This document shows, in pieces, positions 16,467-24,765 of a DNA stretch of 58,402 bases. How positions within the stretch are numbered: position 1 is the first letter of the stretch; each line of letters opens with the position of its first letter. The notes under the pieces were generated by a model. The model saw nothing but the letters and a program-made list of their open reading frames with translations. It did no database searches and was not told where the DNA came from. A program made the position numbers and the translations under genes. Source of the stretch: an uncultured Caryophanales bacterium (lineage in GTDB: Bacteria > Bacillota_I > Bacilli_A > RF39 > UBA660); assembly GCA_947564265.1 (NCBI GenBank), contig CANOBK010000009.1, forward strand, positions 1-58,402, written 5' to 3'.

Positions 16467-16495
16467 ATTATAGCAAACATCTATTTTTGATACAA
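16467..16495 (-). promoter_or_regulatory. Sigma-A promoter of the toxin-like peptide
   Basis: On the minus strand: TTGTAT at 16495-16490, 17-bp spacer, extended -10 TGC TATAAT with the hexamer at 16472-16467. The predicted transcript starts near 16460, leaving a leader of about 55 nt that contains a small hairpin. Confidence 0.7.
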
Positions 16496-16512
16496 TGAGC
16501 TTATACTAAATT

Positions 16513-16560
16513 TTGACAATTTAGTAGACACACTTGTATATTGACATAATCAATATACAA
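16513..16560 (+). promoter_or_regulatory. Promoter with overlapping palindromic operator
   Basis: TTGACA (16513-16518), 18-bp spacer, TATATT (16537-16542). A perfect palindrome with 11-bp arms and a 5-bp centre (16534-16560, arms TTGTATATTGA/TCAATATACAA) covers the -10 region and ends just before the AAGGAG ribosome binding site of the next gene. This is typical for a repressor site; an mRNA hairpin next to the RBS is an alternative reading. Confidence 0.65.
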
Positions 16561-16577
16561 ATAAGGAGATATTTTAA

Positions 16578-16961
16578 ATGATTAAAGCCATTAATAAGGT
16601 GTATAATGAATATACTACAAATGTCACATGGGGAAACTTTTCAGTTAGTTCTCATGGTAAAAAAAGAATAGGTGTTGCGCCTTTTATAACATTTAATATT
16701 GATGATAAAATTTTTATTGGTTTAGAATTTATATTTTCAGATAAAATGTTTCAAGATTGCAAAATTGATACAAGGATAAATATAACTGAGTATTTAAGTG
16801 ACATTTGCTATGAAGATGAAAAAGGTTGGATTTCAATTACTACTGGAGAATATTGGCTTTATATAACTAGGGTTAATTCTAACAGTTTTAAATTTGAATT
16901 TTACGTAGAGGATGGAGAAATAAAGATTATTATAGATAGTATTGTCGTGCTATTAAAATAA
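16578..16961 (+). CDS. Hypothetical islet protein, 127 aa
   Basis: I do not recognise this protein. It is soluble and rich in alternating hydrophobic residues and short charged turns, suggesting a mostly beta fold, with no signal peptide and no HTH. RBS AAGGAG precedes the ATG. It has its own promoter with a palindrome over the -10, so expression is probably switched. It lies inside the tRNA-Arg-associated islet, divergent from the toxin-like peptide, and could be accessory or phage-derived cargo. Confidence 0.6.
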   Translation: MIKAINKVYNEYTTNVTWGNFSVSSHGKKRIGVAPFITFNIDDKIFIGLEFIFSDKMFQDCKIDTRINITEYLSDICYEDEKGWISITTGEYWLYITRVNSNSFKFEFYVEDGEIKIIIDSIVVLLK

Positions 16962-17028
16962 AAGTTATTGTACATCCTCATCTGTCGATGCGTTGATAAT
17001 TTTATATTTATAGCTAATTTTGCTATAC

Positions 17029-17057
17029 TTGACAAAATACTTAGGGTGAGTTAAATT
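17029..17057 (+). promoter_or_regulatory. Sigma-A promoter of the GNAT pseudogene
   Basis: TTGACA (17029-17034), 17-bp spacer, TAAATT (17052-17057), about 40 bp before the start codon with AAGGAG in between. Confidence 0.55.
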
Positions 17058-17097
17058 TTTTGTCAAAATAAAATATGATATTAAGGAGATTTTATTT

Positions 17098-17683
17098 ATG
17101 GAATTAACATTAGTACTAACTGAAGATGAACCTGATTTTAAAACATATACATTATGCGATAAAGCAGGTAATCATATAGTTAGTTTTAGAAATTAATAAA
17201 GAAACGGCTCTTATTAGTTATGTAACAAAAGAGAATTTTAGAAATAGGGGGTATGCTAGTAAGGGATTAATTCTATTAAGAGACACATTGTTTAATAATG
17301 ATAATATTTTATTTTTAGAATTGATACATTTATCTGGTGATTATAGTAGAAAAGTTGCTGAAAATGCTGGCTTTTTCTCGCGTAGCGGAAATCTTGAATA
17401 TTATATTTGTTTAAATCCGCATGCAGAACAAATTATAAACGGTAGATTAAAATCTTTAGATATTTCTTCAGTTGAATATGGAAGAACACCTAGACTTTTA
17501 GAAAAGACACAGACTTTGAGGCACAATGAAAATACAGAAAAACAAAAATTACAGGAAAAATTAGATGAATTAACGCAAATAAGAGAACTTGAAGTTCAGG
17601 GGGAATATAAAGTATACATTGAATCTGAAATCAGTCATTTGCAAAAAATATTGACAAATTCACAAGATATTAAGAGATATTAA
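17098..17683 (+). pseudogene. GNAT family N-acetyltransferase, frameshifted
   Basis: ATG 17098 with RBS AAGGAG opens a frame reading MELTLVLTEDEPDF to GNHIVSF, which stops at 17194-17196. The next frame carries the rest of the GNAT fold: INKETALISYVT, then FRNRGYASKGLILL (the acetyl-CoA-binding RxxGYA-type motif), then LFLELIHLSGDYSRKVAENAGF. Removing one T from the TTTT run at 17184-17187 joins the two into a continuous GNAT domain. A charged coiled-coil tail of about 65 residues follows the domain. One frameshift in a homopolymer could be a real inactivation, a sequencing error or phase variation. Confidence 0.78.
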
Positions 17684-17690
17684 ATAAATA

Positions 17691-17756
17691 TGCCACTCGC
17701 ACTAAATTGATAGGAAACTTGATCTTTCGAGTAACAATAAAAACGACTTGTCAGAT
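17691..17756 (+). repeat. Right imperfect direct repeat closing the islet (attR-like or tRNA remnant)
   Basis: Matches the tRNA-Arg 3' flank at 16121-16186: CTCGCACTAAATTGATAGGA, then AAACTTG, CTTTCGAGTA, CAATA and CTTGTCA, with scattered substitutions. The hairpin of the left copy is degraded here. Confidence 0.6.
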
Positions 17757-17772
17757 AAATAAAACGTAATAT

Positions 17773-17807
17773 AAAAAGAAGCATGAGTATTCTCTATACT
17801 TCTTTTT
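17773..17807 (-). terminator. Probable terminator of the minus-strand hypothetical gene
   Basis: Stem AAAAAGAAG (17773-17781)/CTTCTTTTT (about 17799-17807) around an imperfect inner region. The minus strand ends in a T-run. The right arm overlaps the stop codon of the gene at 17807. Confidence 0.6.
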
Positions 17808-18691
17808 TAGTTTTTCTTGATTAAGTGTTTATACTTTTCTTTTATTTCTTCTCTAGTTAAGTAGCAATAGTAGTTTGCTCCCTTTTTGATATGGTCAATT
17901 CCTAAATCTGCTCGTTGATTGATATCTAGCGATTTCTTTTCAATTTCATCTAGCTGAAATGTTTTATAGTGAATTGCCATATTAATCTCTTCTAATTCTT
18001 CAAAAAAAGATAAGATACTAACACAAGCTTTGTTTCTTTTTAATCTCCAGTTTTTTCTTATATTTCCTAGATCAGAATAACTAATTTTATGTAATCTTAC
18101 GGCGTTAAACCATTGTTGGTGATAAAAATCTCTTGTTGCTTGTAGATGATCCTTGTTTTCTGTCAGTGCTTTTGCAAGTCGATTAAGATTCTCTATCAAT
18201 TCAATTTCAAAATCTCCAATTTCATCTGGAACTTGAACTTTAGGTATATAGAAATCAACGTTTTGTAGTGTTCTCATTAAAAATGGATAGAGTAGAGAGA
18301 GTTCTAACAATATTTGTTTATTTGTTTCATTTTGATTCGCTCCATAACTATTTTCTCCACTGATTCTAAAATGATAATTTCCTATTTCTTTGATTAATTC
18401 ATCATAGGAAGTAAGAACTTTTTCAGTAATTCTACTATGTGCGCTAAACTCTTTTTGTTCTTGCATAGCTTTTTGTAGGTACATATATCCTTCTTGGATT
18501 GCAATACTACTTAAGCTTTCTTTTGTGATTGGTGTTTGAAAATATTTTTCCTTTAATTCTAAATATTTTTCCTTTAATTCCTCTAAACTTTTCTTACTAT
18601 CAACATTGAATTCTTCCGTGAAAAAATCTGGGAAACACTCAATTGCACATTTTTTCTCTTTGATTTCTGATAAAAATGTTTGTTTATCCAT
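17807..18691 (-). CDS. Hypothetical protein, 294 aa
   Basis: Not recognised. The sequence is strongly alpha-helical and charged, with a heptad-like stretch near 33-50, a Cys pair in the first 20 residues (KKCAIECF) and a basic C-terminus. There is no signal peptide or membrane segment. RBS AGGAGG sits before ATG 18691. It is transcribed alone, divergent from the gene at 18813. Confidence 0.6.
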   Translation of the reverse strand: MDKQTFLSEIKEKKCAIECFPDFFTEEFNVDSKKSLEELKEKYLELKEKYFQTPITKESLSSIAIQEGYMYLQKAMQEQKEFSAHSRITEKVLTSYDELIKEIGNYHFRISGENSYGANQNETNKQILLELSLLYPFLMRTLQNVDFYIPKVQVPDEIGDFEIELIENLNRLAKALTENKDHLQATRDFYHQQWFNAVRLHKISYSDLGNIRKNWRLKRNKACVSILSFFEELEEINMAIHYKTFQLDEIEKKSLDINQRADLGIDHIKKGANYYCYLTREEIKEKYKHLIKKN

Positions 18692-18812
18692 AAAAAACCT
18701 CCTAGTAACTAGTTATTATAGCACATATTTTTAAGTCTATGAAAAAAATTTATTTTCATATTGGATAAAGAGAGTTTGTGATATAATAATGGTCAATTAA
18801 GGTGGTAATTTT

Positions 18813-19322
18813 ATGAATTGTTTAGAAATGTCATATATCAGAAATCAATTGGAGAGTGGTCGTGAAATAAAAGTATTATTCATGTCACATAATTCCTATT
18901 GGCCAGAATTGCAACAATTAAGTAGTCGATATAAAAATTGTCATGTAGAAATTTGTGGGGATGGACTTTTGTATTTAAAACAAAAAAAGTCTGAAGAGAT
19001 AGAAAATTGTGATTTTATTTTATTCTACAGTTCTCATTTTTATAGTGAGAATGATTTGAATGGGATGAAAGAAATCGCATTTAGGATTTCACAAAGCCAA
19101 AATAAACGAGTTAGTATCGGGTACTCTTATGTTATACCAAAGTCAGAAAGGATAGATCCGAATACTTCAGATAAAGTCAAACTAATCAGTTTTAAAGATG
19201 GTATTGAGTTTGAAGAGACTACGGATGGCTTTCCTTATTTTAGTCCACTTGATCTTGCTGAAATGACAGTAGTAATGCATGATGAATTGGAACAACAGAA
19301 AATAAAATTGCCCAATTTTTAA
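18813..19322 (+). CDS. Hypothetical protein, 169 aa
   Basis: Not recognised. The alternating pattern (KVLFMSHNSYWPEL, CHVEICGDG, CDFILFYSSHF, KRVSIGYSYV) suggests a Rossmann-like alpha/beta fold. There is no signal peptide or membrane span. RBS AAGGTGG precedes the ATG and an extended -10 (TGA-TATAAT, hexamer 18782-18787) lies upstream. The next gene starts 44 bp later. Confidence 0.6.
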   Translation: MNCLEMSYIRNQLESGREIKVLFMSHNSYWPELQQLSSRYKNCHVEICGDGLLYLKQKKSEEIENCDFILFYSSHFYSENDLNGMKEIAFRISQSQNKRVSIGYSYVIPKSERIDPNTSDKVKLISFKDGIEFEETTDGFPYFSPLDLAEMTVVMHDELEQQKIKLPNF

Positions 19323-19366
19323 ATGATACTATGTGATATTATTGATACTTTAGAAGGTGATATTTT

Positions 19367-19921
19367 ATGGATATAGCAATTAAATATAATGATGGTGTGG
19401 ATGATTTTACCTATGATTTAAATTTGCAAATGCGATTGAAAAACTATATTCAAGCACATTTTTCTCCTGCTTATGTTCTTTCCTCTTTAGCTCCTGTTTA
19501 TCTAGTAGGAGGTTCTATTCGTGATTTAATTTATGCGAAAACTCCTAAAGATTTGGATTTTGTCATTTTAGGAACAGAAAATTTAGAATTTGTTTTAACT
19601 CTTTTTAAGACATATTCGATTCAATATCGATTGAATCGATTTGGTGGATTTAAGTTTCAATATCAAGGAACTGAGATTGATTTATGGTTAACAGATGATT
19701 TATATTCTGCGATACAATATAATGTTGATGGTTTGTTTTTTAACTTGAAAGATAATTCCTTGTTATCCTTAACATTTGATGATTTCTGTCAGAATGGATT
19801 AAAATTAATTAACGAAGAAAATAACATTGAAGTTGGAAGGAAACCAAAACTAATAGAATTCGAAAAGCGATATTTAAGGAATCATCGATTAAACTCCTCT
19901 ACAGATAATATAGAACAATAA
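19367..19921 (+). CDS. Stand-alone poly(A) polymerase/tRNA nucleotidyltransferase head domain
   Basis: The 184-residue protein has the class II nucleotidyltransferase core: VYLVGGSIRDLI (helix-turn GG motif with following RD), KDLDFVI (the two catalytic Asp) and TEIDLW (third carboxylate), about 45-110. CCA-adding enzymes add about 200-250 residues of neck, body and tail after this head, and none of that is present. It therefore cannot be a normal Cca enzyme. It may be a minimal nucleotidyltransferase of unknown substrate. RBS AAGGTGAT precedes the ATG and a terminator follows. Confidence 0.72.
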   Translation: MDIAIKYNDGVDDFTYDLNLQMRLKNYIQAHFSPAYVLSSLAPVYLVGGSIRDLIYAKTPKDLDFVILGTENLEFVLTLFKTYSIQYRLNRFGGFKFQYQGTEIDLWLTDDLYSAIQYNVDGLFFNLKDNSLLSLTFDDFCQNGLKLINEENNIEVGRKPKLIEFEKRYLRNHRLNSSTDNIEQ

Positions 19922-19953
19922 AAATGTGATTTTACCAAAAACACATTTTTTAT
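19920..19953 (+). terminator. Rho-independent terminator
   Basis: Stem AAAAATGTG (19920-19928)/CACATTTTT (19942-19950) with a T-run, immediately after the stop at 19921. Confidence 0.82.
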
Positions 19954-20040
19954 TTTTAGAATCATTAAGTGTAAGAAAGGGGCCCTGTTAATTTACGAAT
20001 ATTAGGATTGGTGCTATAATGAATTAGGATGTGATACTTT

Positions 20041-21825
20041 ATGATTAAAGATAATATAAAGATTATAAGAGATTTTTTTCGGTTAGTAAAAGGAAATAAA
20101 AAATGGATATTTCTTTTATTTTTTGGTTCTTTTATGGCGCACTTGTCGAGTTTATTAGTTCCCGTTTTTACTTCAAATATTGTGTATGAAGTAACGAATG
20201 GGAATGCTTATGCCACCTATCTAAACATAGGATTTCTAGCAATTACCTATCTTGTATATAATTTATTTTGGTACTTAAATTATACTTCCTACTCTCATAA
20301 TTTTCAGTATAGTTATAAAAACTTGAGAGAGAAGATTATTGATAAAATATTTACCTATGATACTGAATTTACTGACAAAATATCCAAAGGGACAGTCTTA
20401 AATACAGTAAATACTGATACTGCAAATTTATCAGAGATGATTGATAATGTCTGTGAAATTATTGTTTTATTCCTAAAAGTAATTGTTATGATATTTATCT
20501 TTTTAAAAACGAATCTTTATATTGGACTCATAGTACTATTATTAGAATATCTATACTTAAAATCATTTGATTATTGTAATATTAAAAGTACTAAATATTT
20601 AAGAGGACAACAAAAATATCGAGATAAACTAACAGATAATCTATCTCAAATTTTAAATGGTTTAGGGGAAATTAAAGTATTTAATCTTTATGATAAAATT
20701 AAAAATAATTTTTATGTAATTGCGAATAAGTGGTCTGATCAATATATGTTAAAAAGAAAATACGTAAATATTAGATCTACTTTGTTACCATTTGTTATTC
20801 ACTTTGGAAAGGTCATTCTATATTTAATATTGGTTTTCTTTGTATTAGAGGGTAAATATGAAGTCAATACGCTCATTCTTTTAATTACCTATTTTGAAAA
20901 TATTATGACGAATACCAAAGAATTAATGGGTTATTCTAGACAGTTACGAGAATGGTCAATTTCGATTACTAGGATTGATACTCTCTTAAATTATTCAAAT
21001 AAAGGACAAATTACTTTTGGAATTAATGAAAATGACTATATCAATGGATTAGTGGAATTTAAAAATGTAAGTTTTTCTTATAAGTCTAAAAATAGAGGAA
21101 ACATCAAAAATATTAATTTCATTGCAGAACCAAATCAAATTACAGCTTTGGTTGGACATAGTGGGAGTGGAAAAACTACAATTACTAATTTAATTCTTCG
21201 AAAATATAAAATCGATGAGGGTGAAATTTTAATTGATCATGAGAATATCTATGAATATTCTAAGAGTGTATATTCAACGAATGTCGTGGGAGTGAACCAA
21301 TCACCCTTTATATTTAATATGAGTATTAGAAAGAACTTAAGTTTAATTGATTCTAACTTTAAAAATCAGGTAGAAGCATGTAAGAGAGTGGGAATTCATG
21401 ATTACATTATGAGCCTACCAAAAGGATACAATACCGTATTAACAGAAAATGGTAGTAATTTTTCTGGTGGTCAAAGACAATTGCTTGCGATTGCGAGAAC
21501 GTTATTATCGAAAGCCGAAATACTAATATTTGACGAAGTAACGAGTTCACTAGATACGATATTAGTAGAAAAGATAAAAGATATTTTTGAAAATTTAAAA
21601 CTAGATCATACGATTTTAATTGTTACACATAAAAAAGATGTTATGCAAATTGCAGATAAAATTGTTGTCTTAAATCATGGAGAAATAGTAGGGCTGGGTA
21701 CTCATCAAGAATTGATGAAAGAAAACGAGTACTATATTGATTTACAGACGAATAATTATTCAAGTTCTCATAAAAAGATGGAGATAGATTCCATTGTCGA
21801 AGATCATAATTCTGAACAAAAATAA
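20041..21825 (+). CDS. ABC transporter, fused permease and ATPase (exporter type)
   Basis: The 594-residue half-transporter has a type I exporter membrane domain (about 1-310, around six hydrophobic helices) and a C-terminal ATPase. The ATPase has Walker A GHSGSGKT, Q-loop near VGVNQSPF, signature FSGGQRQ, Walker B LIFDEVTSSLD and H-loop VTHKKD. The Walker B catalytic Glu is kept, although the usual Pro-Thr is Val-Thr. The family exports lipids, peptides or drugs as dimers. A hydrolase begins 14 bp after the stop, so the two are an operon. An extended -10 (TGC-TATAAT, 20015-20020) lies just upstream. Confidence 0.9.
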   Translation: MIKDNIKIIRDFFRLVKGNKKWIFLLFFGSFMAHLSSLLVPVFTSNIVYEVTNGNAYATYLNIGFLAITYLVYNLFWYLNYTSYSHNFQYSYKNLREKIIDKIFTYDTEFTDKISKGTVLNTVNTDTANLSEMIDNVCEIIVLFLKVIVMIFIFLKTNLYIGLIVLLLEYLYLKSFDYCNIKSTKYLRGQQKYRDKLTDNLSQILNGLGEIKVFNLYDKIKNNFYVIANKWSDQYMLKRKYVNIRSTLLPFVIHFGKVILYLILVFFVLEGKYEVNTLILLITYFENIMTNTKELMGYSRQLREWSISITRIDTLLNYSNKGQITFGINENDYINGLVEFKNVSFSYKSKNRGNIKNINFIAEPNQITALVGHSGSGKTTITNLILRKYKIDEGEILIDHENIYEYSKSVYSTNVVGVNQSPFIFNMSIRKNLSLIDSNFKNQVEACKRVGIHDYIMSLPKGYNTVLTENGSNFSGGQRQLLAIARTLLSKAEILIFDEVTSSLDTILVEKIKDIFENLKLDHTILIVTHKKDVMQIADKIVVLNHGEIVGLGTHQELMKENEYYIDLQTNNYSSSHKKMEIDSIVEDHNSEQK

Positions 21826-21839
21826 TAGGAGATGGTACT

Positions 21840-22709
21840 ATGGAACAATTAGAAAGGTATACGGAAGACGGTTTGAAATTAACTGGATATTTGTATGAGA
21901 CTTTATCAAATTCGCTTTGTGTTGTTTTTATTCACGGAATGAGTGGGAATCTTGAACATAATCCATTTGCGAATATTTGGGGAAGATTAATGAGTAATCA
22001 GGGAATTTCTTTTCTCTTTGGTTATACTAGAGGTCATTCTGAGGTCAATCAGATTGAAACAAAAGAAGGAAAAAGCGTTCGATGTGGAACAACTTATGAA
22101 GTATTTGAAGATTCCTTTTATGATGTAGATGTATGGGTTTCTACTGCGAAAAAATTAGGGTATTCTAAGGTTATATTAATGGGGCATAGTCTAGGATGTA
22201 ATAAAGTGCTTGATTATTTATCTAAGAAGAGAAATTCTGTCGATGGTTTGATTTTAGCCTCTCCTCCCGATATGATTGGTTTAATTAAGAGTGATGTTTA
22301 TCAGCCCAATTATAAAGACTTAATGATTGAAGCAGAAAATAATGTAAAAAATGGGGAACCTGATAAAATTCTTTCTTCTAAACTTTGGGATGAATATTTT
22401 ATTAGTTCAAAAACATTCTTAAGTTATACCAATGAACAGGGTAAAATTAATAACTTACCAGTTGCAGCAAACCCAGAACATTTTTTACAATTAGAAACGA
22501 TAGCTGTTCCAATTTTAGCTTTTATGGGATCTAACGATGATATTACAATTCGTAGTATTCCAGAAGATTTAGAATTGATTAAAAATAAAGCTTCTGCTTG
22601 TCCTGATTTTGAGACTAAGATATTTCAAGGGGCAAATCATCTCTATGAGACTTGTGAAGAAGAGATTGGACTTTATTTAATAGGGTGGGTCAAAAAGCAA
22701 TTTTTTTGA
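21840..22709 (+). CDS. Alpha/beta hydrolase (DUF1749-like)
   Basis: The 289-residue protein has VFIHGMSGN (oxyanion region), the nucleophile elbow GHSLGC, an acid segment FMGSNDD and a final His in GANHLYE. It lacks a signal peptide, so it is cytosolic. It is the second gene of an operon with the ABC exporter. It could process the exported molecule or a peptide, but nothing in the sequence fixes a substrate. It ends in TGA, one of the genuine TGA stops in this window. Confidence 0.82.
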   Translation: MEQLERYTEDGLKLTGYLYETLSNSLCVVFIHGMSGNLEHNPFANIWGRLMSNQGISFLFGYTRGHSEVNQIETKEGKSVRCGTTYEVFEDSFYDVDVWVSTAKKLGYSKVILMGHSLGCNKVLDYLSKKRNSVDGLILASPPDMIGLIKSDVYQPNYKDLMIEAENNVKNGEPDKILSSKLWDEYFISSKTFLSYTNEQGKINNLPVAANPEHFLQLETIAVPILAFMGSNDDITIRSIPEDLELIKNKASACPDFETKIFQGANHLYETCEEEIGLYLIGWVKKQFF

Positions 22710-22750
22710 TTCTCTTTTTTGTCTTTAGGCTTTCATTTCTTAGAAAATGA

Positions 22751-22779
22751 TTGACAAATTCGTACTTTTGTGCTAAAAT
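22751..22779 (+). promoter_or_regulatory. Strong sigma-A promoter of the sortase gene
   Basis: TTGACA (22751-22756), 17-bp spacer, extended -10 TGC-TAAAAT (hexamer 22774-22779). The roughly 55-nt leader can form a stem AAGCGA (22792-22797)/TCGCTT (22820-22825) that leaves the RBS free. Confidence 0.8.
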
Positions 22780-22840
22780 ATGAGCTCATAAAAGCGAGTA
22801 TCCAGAGATTTTGGCTTTTTCGCTTAATGGGGTGGTTTTA

Positions 22841-23647
22841 GTGAAAAAAAGATATTGTTTATTTGTTTTATCAATTATGATTTTAACACTTTCCTTAGGA
22901 GTTTCTAAAATTTGTCTTAGTACTTCTAGTAAGGAATCCTTTGTAAAGGAACCGAATCAGAAAGAAACAAAGGTTGTTTCTATTAAGAAAATAGAGAAAG
23001 TAGAAGAAAAAGAAGTAGAACCTTCGTTAGAAGTCCCTGTAACAGAGGAGGTTTCTAAAGACGAAGTAATGGGAAAAGAAGAAAAGGAAATACAGGTTGA
23101 GAAAGAGATAAAGGAAGTTGTGAATACGCCTTCTCCTATTTTGACAGAGACACCTACTGTTCAGGAAACTCCTTCGGTTTTGGAGACTCCTGTTCTACCA
23201 GACGTGATTGAAACGATTCGTCGAAATGAATCTTCTTTAGGTACCTTAGGAAGATTATTCCTTCCCTCAGTTGATTTCAATGTCGCCGTTTATTCTACAG
23301 ACCTTTCTGATGGTAACAATGCTCAAAAAATTGTAGATCAAAAGGACAGTGCAGCATACTTCCAAATTCGTAATCACTCTGTGATAGCCGATCATAACCA
23401 TCAAGGATTTCATAGAATTATCGATCTTGAAATTGGAGATAAAGCTTATATAAAAACCTCTGATGGACAAATTCAAGTTTATAGAATGACCCAAAAATTT
23501 GAAGGAATGAACCTTGGATCGGATTTAACAGATTTAAATGGAAAAAGTGCTTTCGATTTAGAGAGTGATTTAATTCTTTATACTTGTTACAAAATCTATG
23601 AATATGAAAATCATGTTATGATTACTATGTGGGAATTAGAACATTAG
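22841..23647 (+). CDS. Sortase-family transpeptidase with an unusual active site
   Basis: I use GTG 22841 (VKKRYCLFVL) with GGGGTGG before it, giving 268 residues; the longer frame from TTG 22811 has no RBS. A signal anchor (about 5-25) is followed by an acidic, Glu/Pro/Thr-rich linker and a C-terminal sortase domain (about 125-268). That domain has RLFLPSVDFNVAVY, the catalytic His in ADHNHQG (about 185) and the Cys in LYTC (about 249). The Arg expected a few residues after the Cys is absent; the strand reads ENHVMITMWE. Sortases attach surface proteins to peptidoglycan or polymerise pili, but no LPXTG-type substrate is visible nearby. Confidence 0.78.
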   Translation: MKKRYCLFVLSIMILTLSLGVSKICLSTSSKESFVKEPNQKETKVVSIKKIEKVEEKEVEPSLEVPVTEEVSKDEVMGKEEKEIQVEKEIKEVVNTPSPILTETPTVQETPSVLETPVLPDVIETIRRNESSLGTLGRLFLPSVDFNVAVYSTDLSDGNNAQKIVDQKDSAAYFQIRNHSVIADHNHQGFHRIIDLEIGDKAYIKTSDGQIQVYRMTQKFEGMNLGSDLTDLNGKSAFDLESDLILYTCYKIYEYENHVMITMWELEH

Positions 23648-23650
23648 TTG

Positions 23651-23677
23651 GAAGAGGAGATTTCCTCTTTTTTGTTT
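23651..23677 (+). terminator. Terminator after the sortase gene
   Basis: Short stem AAGAGGA/TCCTCTT followed by TTTTTTG, right after the stop codon. Confidence 0.75.
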
Positions 23678-23701
23678 TTTATAGAATACTCTTGTTCCTT
23701 T

Positions 23702-23740
23702 AAAAAGAGTATCAGAAAATAAAATTCTGGTACTCTTTTT
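23702..23740 (+). terminator. Second hairpin terminator before the SDR gene
   Basis: Stem GAGTATCAGAA/TTCTGGTACTC (one wobble pair) with A-rich and T-rich flanks (23702-23717 with 23725-23740), 30 bp before the next start. It could be a backup terminator or an attenuator. Confidence 0.65.
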
Positions 23741-23769
23741 CGCATATCCTTAATTAGGGAGGAATTTAA

Positions 23770-24690
23770 ATGAATTTTGATTACCATTTTGGATCAGATT
23801 ATTATAATTATTATGGGGATGTTGGTTTTAAGACGACTCGGTATCATATCATGGCACCAGAACAGTCACAACCTACACAACCAGGAATGGAATACTTAAT
23901 GGAACCATTACCGATTTTTGATAATCCTAACTATTTAGGAAGTAATAAGTTAAAAGATAAAATAGCGATTATCACAGGAGGGGACAGTGGTCTTGGAAGA
24001 GCTTGTGCGATTGCCTTTGTGAAAGAGGGCGCTAAAGTAGTCATTCCTTATCTAAATGAACAAAAGGATGCTATGGATACTAAGAACTATATCGAAAAGT
24101 TAGGTGGTACTTGTCTTTTATTAGAAGGAGACATTACAAATCCTGATTTTTGTTCTAAGATTGTTGAAGAAACACTCAATCACTTTGGAAAAATTGATGT
24201 TTTAGTAAACAATGCAGGAGTGCAGTATCAACAAGATACGCTATTAGATATTACAGAAGAACAATTTGACCATACGATGAAAGTGAATATTTATGGGATG
24301 TTTTATCTAACAAAACGAGCACTTCCTCATATGAGTAAGAACGGTTCTATTATCAATTTGTCTTCTGTGACTGCCTTTTATGGAGATCCTCAACTAATCG
24401 ATTATGTCACAACGAAGGGTGCGATTGTTGGGTTTACAAGGGCGCTCGCTAGAAATCTAGCAGAAAAAGGAGTTCGTGTAAATGCGATTGCTCCAGGATT
24501 TTTCTGGACACCACTCCAACCAGCTTGTTGGCAGAAAGAAAAAATTCCTTCTTTGGGAGCTGATTCTGCGATGAGACGAGGAGCAATGCCTTATGAACTT
24601 GCACCAACATTTGTTTTTTTAGCGTCTGATGATTCTAGTTATATGACGGGTCAGGTGATTCATAATGATGGAGGACAAATTATGGGATAA
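23770..24690 (+). CDS. SDR family oxidoreductase (YdaD/YhxC-like general stress type)
   Basis: The 306-residue protein has the extended N-terminal arm (PTQPGMEYLMEPLP) typical of the Bacillus YdaD/YhdF/YhxC group. It then shows the Rossmann motif TGGDSGLG (69-76), NNAG (147-150), the catalytic Ser (about 198-199) and Y212-V-T-T-K216. All catalytic residues are present, unlike the SDR at 6955-7710. NAD(P)-dependent oxidoreductase; the substrate is unknown. Monocistronic, RBS GGGAGGAA. Confidence 0.88.
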   Translation: MNFDYHFGSDYYNYYGDVGFKTTRYHIMAPEQSQPTQPGMEYLMEPLPIFDNPNYLGSNKLKDKIAIITGGDSGLGRACAIAFVKEGAKVVIPYLNEQKDAMDTKNYIEKLGGTCLLLEGDITNPDFCSKIVEETLNHFGKIDVLVNNAGVQYQQDTLLDITEEQFDHTMKVNIYGMFYLTKRALPHMSKNGSIINLSSVTAFYGDPQLIDYVTTKGAIVGFTRALARNLAEKGVRVNAIAPGFFWTPLQPACWQKEKIPSLGADSAMRRGAMPYELAPTFVFLASDDSSYMTGQVIHNDGGQIMG

Positions 24691-24765
24691 GGGTTTATAA
24701 AAAAACTCTTCTTTTTTTCTAAATTGTGTTATAATGGAAGAACAGTTTAGAAAGGATAGAGAATC

